The notes under the pieces were generated by a model. It was not told the DNA's origin. It saw only the letters and a list, made by a program, of their open reading frames with translations, and ran no database searches. Made by a program: the position numbers and the translations under genes. From Stramonita haemastoma (lineage: Eukaryota; Mollusca; Gastropoda; Neogastropoda; Muricidae), in the NCBI GenBank assembly GCA_030674155.1, contig CM060322.1, positions 60,545,178 to 60,609,177 on the forward strand: a DNA stretch of 64,000 nucleotides. The letters are read 5' to 3'. Shown piece after piece: positions 56,826 through 64,000 of the stretch. Numbering within the stretch: position 1 is the first letter of the stretch; each line of letters starts with the position of its first letter.

Positions 56826-57099
56826 GAAGGCCATGTGTGATGTGTGTAGAGGCCAGCTAACACCTGGCCTGTGTGGCAAAGTAGGCCAAGGTACAGGCCA
56901 CCATCAACAGGATGGACATCAACTGATTTCTGCCCCCCTCCCCTCCCTCCCCTCCCTCCCCTCCTGACCTATTCATCAAGATGTCATTTCCATAAAAAAA
57001 AACTTCCCCTGACATATGTTCCCTTCCTTTCCCTGCAACACCTGTTGTCAGATCATCTGTCAGTCAGCCGCATGTGACCACGTGGTTTGTTCAGGGAAG

Positions 57100-58625
57100 A
57101 GATACGTTATGTGCCATTCCTTCTCTCTTCCTGTTTCTTTACTGTGCTAGTTCTTATTTCTTCCCGTTTCCTCTATGTGCCATTTCTTCTCTCTTCCTGT
57201 TTCCTCTCTGTGCCATTTCTTCTCTCTTCCTGTTTCCGCTATGCCATTTCTTCTCTCTTCCTGTTTCCTCTATGCCATTTCTTCTCTCTTCCTGTTTCCT
57301 CTCTGTGCCATTTCTTCTCCCTTCCTGTTTCCTCTATGCCATTTCTTATCTCTTCCTGTTTCCTCTCTGTGCCATTTCTTCTCCCTTCCTGTTTCCTCTA
57401 TGCCATTTCTTATCTCTTCCTGTTTCCTCTCTGTGCCATTTCTTCTCTCTTCCTGTTTCCTCTCTGCCATTTCTTCTCTCTTCCTGTTTCCTCTCTGCCA
57501 TTTCTTCTCTCTTCCTGTTTCCTCTATGCCATTTCTTCTCTCTTCCTGTTTCCTCTATGCCGTTTCTTCTCTCTTCCTGTTTCCTCTCTGTGCCATTTCT
57601 TCTCTCTTCTTGTTTCCTCTCTGTGCCATTTCTTCTCTCTTCCTGTTTCCCCTATGACATTTCTTCTCTCTTCCTGTTTCCTCTATGCCATTTCTTCTCT
57701 CTTCCTGTTTCCTCTATGCCATTTCTTCTCTCTTCCTGTTTCCTCTATGCCATTTCTTCTCTCTTCCTGTTTCCTCTATGCCATTTCTTCTCTCTTCCTG
57801 TTTCCTCTCTGTGCCCTTTTTTCTCTGTGCCCTTTTTTCTCTGTGCCCTTTTTTCTCTGTGCCCTTTTTTCTCTGTGCCCTTTCATCTCTGTGCCCTTTC
57901 AATGTTTCATCTCTGTGCCCTTTCATCTCTGTACCCTTTCAATGTTTCATCTCTGTGCCCTTTCATCTCTGTGCCCTTTCAATGTTTCATCTCTGTGCCC
58001 TTTCATCTCTGTGCCCTTTCATCTCTGTGCCCTTTCAATGTTTCATCTCTGTGCCCTTTCATCTCTGTGCCCTTTTTTTCTCTGTGCCCTTTCAATGTTT
58101 CATCTCTGTGCCCTTTCTTCTCAATGCCCTTTCATCTCTGTGCCTTTTTCATCTCTGTGCCATTTCAATGTTTCATCTCTGTGCCCTTTCTTCTCAATGC
58201 CCTTTCATCTCTGTGCCCTTTCAATGTTTCATCTCTGTGCCATTTCTTCTAGGTGTCTTTTCTTGTCTGTGCCCTTTCTCCCCTGTGCCCTTTCCATCTC
58301 TGCATCTTTCCTTCTCTCTTTCCTTCTCTCTTTCCTTCTCTCTTTCCTTCCCTCTTTCCTTCTCTCTTTCCTTCCCTCTTTCCTTCTCTCTTTCCTTATC
58401 TCTTTCCCTCTCTCTTTTCTTCTCTGTGCTCGTCTCTCTTTCCTTCTCTCTTTCCTTCTCTCTTTCCTTCTCTCTTTCCTTCCCTCTTTCCTTCTCTCTT
58501 TCCTTCTCTCTTTCCTTCTCTCTTTCCTTCTCTCTTTCCTTCCCTCTTTCCTTCTCTCTTTCCTTCTCTCTTTCCTTCTCTCTTTCCTTCTCTCTTTCCT
58601 TCTCTCTTTCCTTCTCTCTTCCTGT
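57100..58625 (+). repeat. Pyrimidine-rich minisatellites, three blocks
   Basis: 57100-57810 consists of about 28-31-bp units of TTCTCTCTTCCTGTTTCCTC plus TATGCCATT. 57810-58260 consists of CCCTTTCATCTCTGTG-type units, some with CAATGTTTCAT. 58305-58625 consists of a 12-bp CTTTCCTTCTCT unit. Long ORFs on both strands here are by-products of periodicity. Confidence 0.9.
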
Positions 58626-58679
58626 CAGGTAAGTCTTCTCTGTGGTGTACTCGTACCCCTTGCTTCCCACTTGAAAGGA

Positions 58680-59670
58680 GAGGGCAACCAGGAACAAAGT
58701 GAGGAAGAAAAGACACCAGACAAAAGAGAGTGCGGAAATAGAGAAAGGGAAAGAGTAGACAGAGAAGATCAAGAGAAAGACGGGGCGTAGAAGAAAAAAA
58801 AAAAGGTAGAAGAAACAGAAGGAGTAAAACAAAGAAGGAGTAGCAGAAATAGAAGTTGTAGAAGAAGAATTTTGAAGACGAATTTTGAAGACGATTTCTG
58901 AAGAAGAAGAAGAAGAAGAGAAGAAGAAGAAGAAGAAGAAGAAGAAGAAGAAGAAGAAGAAGAAGAAGAAGAAGAAGAAGAAGAAGAAGAAAATGAAGAG
59001 GATGATGATGAAGAAGAAGAATTGTGAAGAAGAGTTGCGAAGAAGAAGAAGAAGAAGAAGAAGAAAAAGAAGAAGAAGAAGAAGAAGAAGAAGAAGAAGA
59101 AGAAGAAGAAGAAGAAGAAGAAGAAGAATTCTGAAAAAAAGAAGAAGGAGGAGAAAAAGAAGAAGCAGGAATAGAAAGGGGGGGGGGGGGGGGGGGGGAG
59201 GGGAAGAAGAATAGATGAAGACAAGAAGAAGCAGCAGAGAAGTATGAAAAAAAAATTGAAAGGAGGATGAAGAGAAGTAGAGAGAAGAAAATGAGGAGTA
59301 GTAGCAGTAGAAAAAAAGATAGATGATGAAGAAAAGAAGAAAAGAAAAGAGGAGAAGCAGAGGAAAAGAAAATAAGAGAAGTAGAAGAAAAGAGGAGAAA
59401 TAGAATTAAAGGGAAGAGGAGAAGTAGAAGAAAAGGGAAGAGGAGAAGTAGAAGAAAAGAAAAGAAGAGAAGCAGAAGAAAAGGAACGAAGAAAAACAGA
59501 ACTAGAACAGAAAAGAGGAAGAATGGACGTAGACAGTAAGGAAGAAGAAAAGTAGATGGAACAGAAAAGTCTACGAAGAAGCAGAAAAGTAGAAGAAAAT
59601 TAAAGAAGAAGAAGAAGAGAAAGAGAACTGAAAAGAGGAAGAAGAAGCAGAAGAAGAAGCAGGCAACAGA
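58680..59670 (+). repeat. Purine-rich region with (GAA)n and poly-G
   Basis: The plus strand is almost all purine: (GAA)n at 58900-59130, poly-G at 59179-59199, then AGAAGAAAAG-type sequence to 59670. Confidence 0.9.
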
Positions 59671-60054
59671 CTCACAGTGTGCTGTCCCCAAAGCTGCCAT
59701 GCCTGTGTTGTGGGGTTTCATGGCACACATCTTGACCTTGACCTTGGCATACAGCCGCGTCATTATGGCCAGTCTAGCCAGGACCAGGCCGCTTCTCAGC
59801 AGCACAAGATAGGGACGACAGTTTATTTATTTATTTATTTATTTATTCATTCATTTATTTAGTCATTAATTAATTAATTAATTAATTTATATTCGTATCG
59901 GCCATTGCCTTTCCAATGGATCATTCCAGTGGCGTGGAGACGGGGTGGTCTGCCTCATGGGTAACAGTTTGCCCTCTTTACTTACTTACCCAGGCTTTGC
60001 GCTCGAAAGACTAGAGCACAACTCCATAGTCTTCCGAGACTGATGGGTGCCTAC

Positions 60055-60450
60055 TACTACTTATTTATACCACTTTATTTCACAGCAGATTTCTCTGCGT
60101 GAAATTCGGGCTGCTGTCCCCGGGGAAGCGCGTCGCCACAAGAGCAGTGCCTATCCTTTTTTTTCTTTTTCCTTTCTGCAGTTGTATTTGTTTCCCTATC
60201 AGAATGGTGTTTTTGCTACAGAATTTTGCCAGGGACAACCCTCCTGTTGCCGTGGTTCTTTTACGTGCGCTAGATAATAACACACGGGACCTCGGTTTAT
60301 CGTCTCATCCTAAAGACTAGCACCCACACCGCAACTCATGGTCTAATGGATAGGGGGAAAGTTTGGGGCCCAAACGGGATTCGAACTACAGCACACTTCG
60401 ACCCCGACTTTTCGCTATCTAGGCAGGCGCGTTACCTCTAGACCACCGAT
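60055..60450 (-). repeat. SINE-F, near-complete
   Basis: The minus strand starts GATCGGTGGTCTAGAGGTAA (tRNA-like head) with B box TAGTTCGAATCCCG. It includes ATGAGACGATAAACCGAGG and GCGCACGTAAAAGAACC, and ends GTGAAATAAAGTGGTATAAA. 59820-59880 upstream is (TTTA)n and (ATTA)n. Confidence 0.8.
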
Positions 60451-60785
60451 CTCATTTTATAGCACTTCAGAAAGGTCAACCAGTGTTTCACATTTTCTTT
60501 TTTATTCTTTTTTTTTGTAATGCGCTCATCTAAAATAAGATGCATTCAGATGCCAACAATGTGCCGTAAGGTTTCCCAATAAATATTGGGGAAATACATT
60601 CCACACTGAGCTTGGCCCTGTGGGGGTCTATGCCTTGCTGCTGCCATATCATCATCGTGGTGGGAATGTCGACAGATTATCTCTCTACCTTTTCAGACCC
60701 AAACCACTTTCTAACTCTATACTAGTCATGATTTTAAGCATCTGCCATGACCAGTTACCTCCTCAGCTGTCCATGCATTAAAAAG
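60451..60785. other. Unassigned sequence
   Basis: No gene or repeat recognised. Confidence 0.4.
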
Positions 60786-61066
60786 GTAAAGGTGTCCCAT
60801 AACCTAGGTGGTCGTAGGGGAGCGAGGTATCAGAGACCTCAGCTTCTCCAGGGGCCAGCATGTTGAGGGCGACGCCCATCTCCTCTGCTTTACCTTCCCT
60901 GACCCTAAAGAGGGCAGGTACCCATTGACAGCTGGGTGAACTGGGGGGACTGCACTGAAGCCAAGGCGCGCAAACGGTCATCCATCAAATCGGTAACCAC
61001 GCTCGACGCTGCTTAACTTGACTGGGGGGGAAAGCCAGCGCTCTGACCACTGAGCTATCCCGCCCC
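60786..61066 (-). repeat. SINE-B copy (full length)
   Basis: The minus strand starts GGGGCGGGATAGCTCAGTGG and matches SINE-B at 52642-52926 and 62631-62937 throughout. Confidence 0.87.
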
Positions 61067-61296
61067 TCCATGCATTGAATTAATGAAATCATTCATCACA
61101 GAAGATTTCATGGGATCATGTAGAATTCATTTGGAAAGAAAACTGCCTCTCCCACCAGCAGTCAAATCCATTTTGGTAGGCCCTACCTACTTACATTTTC
61201 AGGATCTTTTTAAGCCAACTAGACTGATTCAAACTTTAGTTTTTAGGTCTCACCTCGCAACAAAACAAAACAAAACAAACAAAAACATACCCCCCA

Positions 61297-61343
<47 letters not shown>

Positions 61344-62630
61344 GCAACAAAAACCAACTGGCAAACCATTTTATCAAATATGCTCAAATCATTTGTTACA
61401 TAGACACTACCCCCCCCCCCCTTTTTATTTATTTATTTATTTTGTTGCCTTGTTCCCTCTTTTATTGCACAACTCTCTCCCCCCCCCCCCCTCTCTCACA
61501 CGTCAGCCATAGAACTCTGGGGCGCTCCTTGGTATTGCATTGTCAAAGTGCCAACCTGTACTGCCGATCACTTCACATCCACACAGCCACATCAAGACGA
61601 AAAACAAAAAAAGGCAGGCTATTGTAGCAAAGAAAACACGTTCGGGTCACGTAACACACACACAGTCACACCCACACGCACACACACACGCACACGCACT
61701 CACGCACACACACACGCGCGCGCGCGCACACACACATACATGCATACACACACACGCACGCACGCACGCATGCACACACACACATGTTGATTATTTATGT
61801 TGTGTTGAAATCTATTTTTTGAAGTGCCAACCGAAACGCGTTGGCTGCAAGACGAATCAGTGGAGTGACTGGTTATTTGTTTTTTTGTTTCTGATCGTAA
61901 AGTGCAAGGCAAAAGGAAATTACTCACTGTAAATTCGTGTCTGGAGTGGTTATTTGTGGTGTCGTTAAATGGGTTCCTTGTCGCTAACTAGATTAATTAA
62001 TTAAAGATGTTCAAGTGCATAACCCCCGTTATTATTTGTACTTGTTTTTGGAAACAAACAGAAAAAAAATAATGCGAATTTCTGGAAACTTTCAAAATGG
62101 AGTTTCTTTGATCTGCCGGACGGGGTCAGACTTGTATGTAGTGTAGCGTGGCCAAGGGGATCTTCATGTCATTACCTTTAGCAAAAAAAAAAGAAAAAAA
62201 AAAAGAAAAAAGTTCGGACCTGTCTCTGTTCTTTGTCCTAGCCTTTTGTGGTCAGGGCTTTTGTTTTTTGACTTACAGGGGGTGGATGGGGGGAAGGGGT
62301 GAGGTTTGGGACAGAGATTGTAATACCCAAAGAAGAGCTATAATTACGTCATAAACTGATGTGACGTTGTTCTTAATGAAGACTACGTAGTTTGGTGGCG
62401 TTTCCAGTTGAGAACTTTGTTGTACTTCTGTATATCTCTGAACTTCCCAGTGCTGTGTGTAGGCCTACATATCTTACGCGCTCTCTTTCTGAATGTAAGA
62501 GAGGGTGGTTTGTGTTTTTCTCTTTATCTAGGATTTTCTCTTTCTTTTGGAGTCTGAAAACTGTTTCAGCTTTAGGATTTACGTGAGTTTTACGCTTTAG
62601 GTTATTTATTTCTGCGTTGTTATTTCTGAA
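61067..62630. other. Unassigned sequence with (CAA)n and (CA)n
   Basis: (CAA)n at 61300-61345, poly-C at 61410-61419 and 61479-61490, and (CA)n/(CGCA)n at 61658-61790. No ORF with coding character. Confidence 0.5.
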
Positions 62631-62937
62631 GGGGCGGGATAGCTCAGTGGTCAGAGCGCTTGTTTTTCTCCCAATAAATTAATCAGCATCGAGCGTGGTT
62701 ACCAGTTAGATGGGTTACCGTTTGCGCGCCTTGGCTTCAGTACACCCCCCCCCCAGTTCACCCAGCTGTAAATAGGTACCTGCCCTCTTTAGGGTTAGGG
62801 AAGGTAAAGCAGCGAGGGAGAGGAGACGGGCGCCGCCCTCAATATGCTGGCCCCTAGAGAAGCTGAGGTCTCGATGCCTCGCTCCCCTACGACCGCCTAG
62901 GTTATGGGACACCTTTACCTTTTTTTTTTTTTTTTTT
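62631..62937 (+). repeat. SINE-B copy (full length, poly-T end)
   Basis: Head GGGGCGGGATAGCTCAGTGG, body GCGCGCCTTGGCTTCAGTAC, CCTCTTTAGGGTTAGGGAAG and GCTCCCCTACGACCGCCTAG, end GACACCTTTACC then T(17). Confidence 0.88.
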
Positions 62938-63177
62938 AAACCTTTATTTCTGAAGGAAAAAATCACCTTCAAGCCCGTACCTGTAAGTATACCTTATGAA
63001 CATCACATTTGGCACAAACGTCAAGCAGCTGCCTTTATTGTAAAGGGCACAACTCTTGTTCAATGTTGATTCTTAAAAGGAACATTAGGCTAGCCCTGAT
63101 GAAGTTTTTCGAAGTTAGTAATGTAAAATCATCCCTTAGGGTTTTGATTTTTTCTTCTGTGTCCGTGAAAGCGTCAC

Positions 63178-63455
63178 GGCTTTGAAGGACATAATAGCCA
63201 AGTGGCTAAAATCGTTTGACTTAGTCCTATGGCTTACTCATGAAGTCCTGAGTTCGAATCTCGGTGGCGTGGGGTGATTTAAGAATGGTGATTTTTACAA
63301 TCTCCCAGGTCAACTGCAAGTGCAGACCTGCTAGTGCCTTCATTCCCTTCGTGTTATACACATGTAGAAGATTAAATATGCACGTTAAAGATCCCGTCAC
63401 TCATGTTAGCGCTCGGTGGGGATACGAAAACACGAATACATACCCAACATTTGTT
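63178..63455 (+). repeat. SINE-E copy 2
   Basis: B box CTGAGTTCGAATCTCGGTGG, AGGTCAACTGCAAGTGCAG and TATGCACGTTAAAGATCCC parallel 38411-38735. Confidence 0.82.
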
Positions 63456-63540
63456 GTTGTTGTTGTTGCTTGTTAGGTTTTTTTTTCTGCTTTTGTCTTT
63501 TGTTGGTTTTTTGTTTTGTTTTTTGTTTGCCTTTTTTTTC

Positions 63541-63625
63541 TTTAGATAGATGGCTTGATGAAAAAAAGTAAATGGTATTCAATGTACCATCTGGAAATAA
63601 AAATTGATTTGATTTGATTTGAACA
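63541..63625 (+). repeat. LINE L9 3' end with (GATTT)n tail
   Basis: TTTAGATAGATGGCTTGATG, TTCAATGTACCATCTGGAAA and TTGATTTGATTTGATTTGA. Homologous to 51680-51770. Confidence 0.75.
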
Positions 63626-63834
63626 TACACCCTGATGTCTAGAGAATCTTCACAATGTTGAAGGCGGCAGAGAAGGGAAAGAAGAGAAGAAGATAACAGC
63701 TGAATGTCCCTTGATCTGAGCCACCAGGCATGCAGGGAGGGAGTTTCCTGAGCTAGTGAGGAAGTCTGAGCCAGGCTTGTGGTGAAGGTGTGGGCAGAAT
63801 AGCGAAAGACACTGCGCCTGCTTCTTCCACTCGT

Positions 63835-63995
63835 GTCTCTTGTCCTCTCTTGTCTTGTCCTCTCTTGTCTTGCCCTGTCCAGTCATGTCTTGTCCTGTCC
63901 TGTCCTGTCCTGTCCTGTCCTGTCCTGTTCTGTTCTGTCCTGTCCTGCCCTGTCCTGTTCTGTTCTGTCCTGTCCTGCCCTGTCTTGCCTGTCGG
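63835..63995 (+). repeat. (TCCTG)n/(TCTTG)n pentanucleotide array
   Basis: Degenerate TCTTG and TCCTG units run to the window end. Confidence 0.9.
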
Positions 63996-64000
63996 CCTTA

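Noticed and set aside
57074..59805. Long ORFs of 315-567 residues on both strands
   Set aside because: They arise from pyrimidine/purine minisatellites and (GAA)n; Leu/Ser/Phe or Arg/Glu/Lys repeats with no domain.
59680..59815. Possible minus-strand exon (LVLARLAIMTRLYAKVK...) ending at a GTGAGT donor
   Set aside because: It looks coding in composition, but there is no acceptor or partner exon and no family match, and it contains hexamer repeats. Too weak to annotate.

Overview
This is a eukaryotic window with spliced genes, very dense repeats and a scaffold gap. The tRNA-headed SINEs, CR1/L2-like LINE tails and abundant (GA)n and (CA)n tracts suggest a marine mollusc, probably a gastropod. 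That placement is my inference.

The one real host gene I recognise is NCOA6 (nuclear receptor coactivator 6; ASC-2/PRIP/TRBP), on the minus strand from about 27.66 kb down to 3.07 kb and leaving the window at its 3' side. I reconstructed five coding exons (19692-19812, 13110-15119, 12048-12175, 5187-7760, 3067-3747) and a probable non-coding first exon ending at 27587. All splice phases agree, but only if a one-base deletion at about 5827 in the large repeat-containing exon is counted. The N-terminal module, split across exons 2 and 3, is the conserved part. The rest is low complexity with three in-frame tandem repeats. Introns hold 41-bp and 45-47-bp minisatellites, SINEs, LINE fragments and DNA transposons.

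From 20 to 36 kb is a transposon graveyard with readable nesting. A CR1-like LINE carries two insertions of one 5-bp-TSD family with hAT-like ends. Another LINE on the plus strand has a minus-strand LINE inserted in its 3' UTR. From 36.8 to 38.3 kb is a 25-bp minisatellite that begins inside a retroelement RNase H fragment. From 41.1 to 45.6 kb is a damaged element with long inverted repeats around a degraded XPG/FEN1-like nuclease pseudogene with a Cys8 tail, best matching an Academ-type DNA transposon. A near-identical 3.8-kb direct duplication (43576-47410 and 47411-51194) overlaps it and may be an assembly artefact.

From 51 to 64 kb I see no host gene: SINE copies, a 19-bp minisatellite split by a SINE, a 100-N gap (53901-54000), a large pyrimidine-then-purine block (57.1-59.7 kb) and simple repeats.

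The most informative repeat observation is that the main SINE family (called A here) ends with the same roughly 60-bp, hairpin-containing tail as the plus-strand LINE (called L5), as expected if that LINE mobilises the SINE. Family labels (SINE-A to SINE-H, L1 to L9, R1) are local to this annotation.
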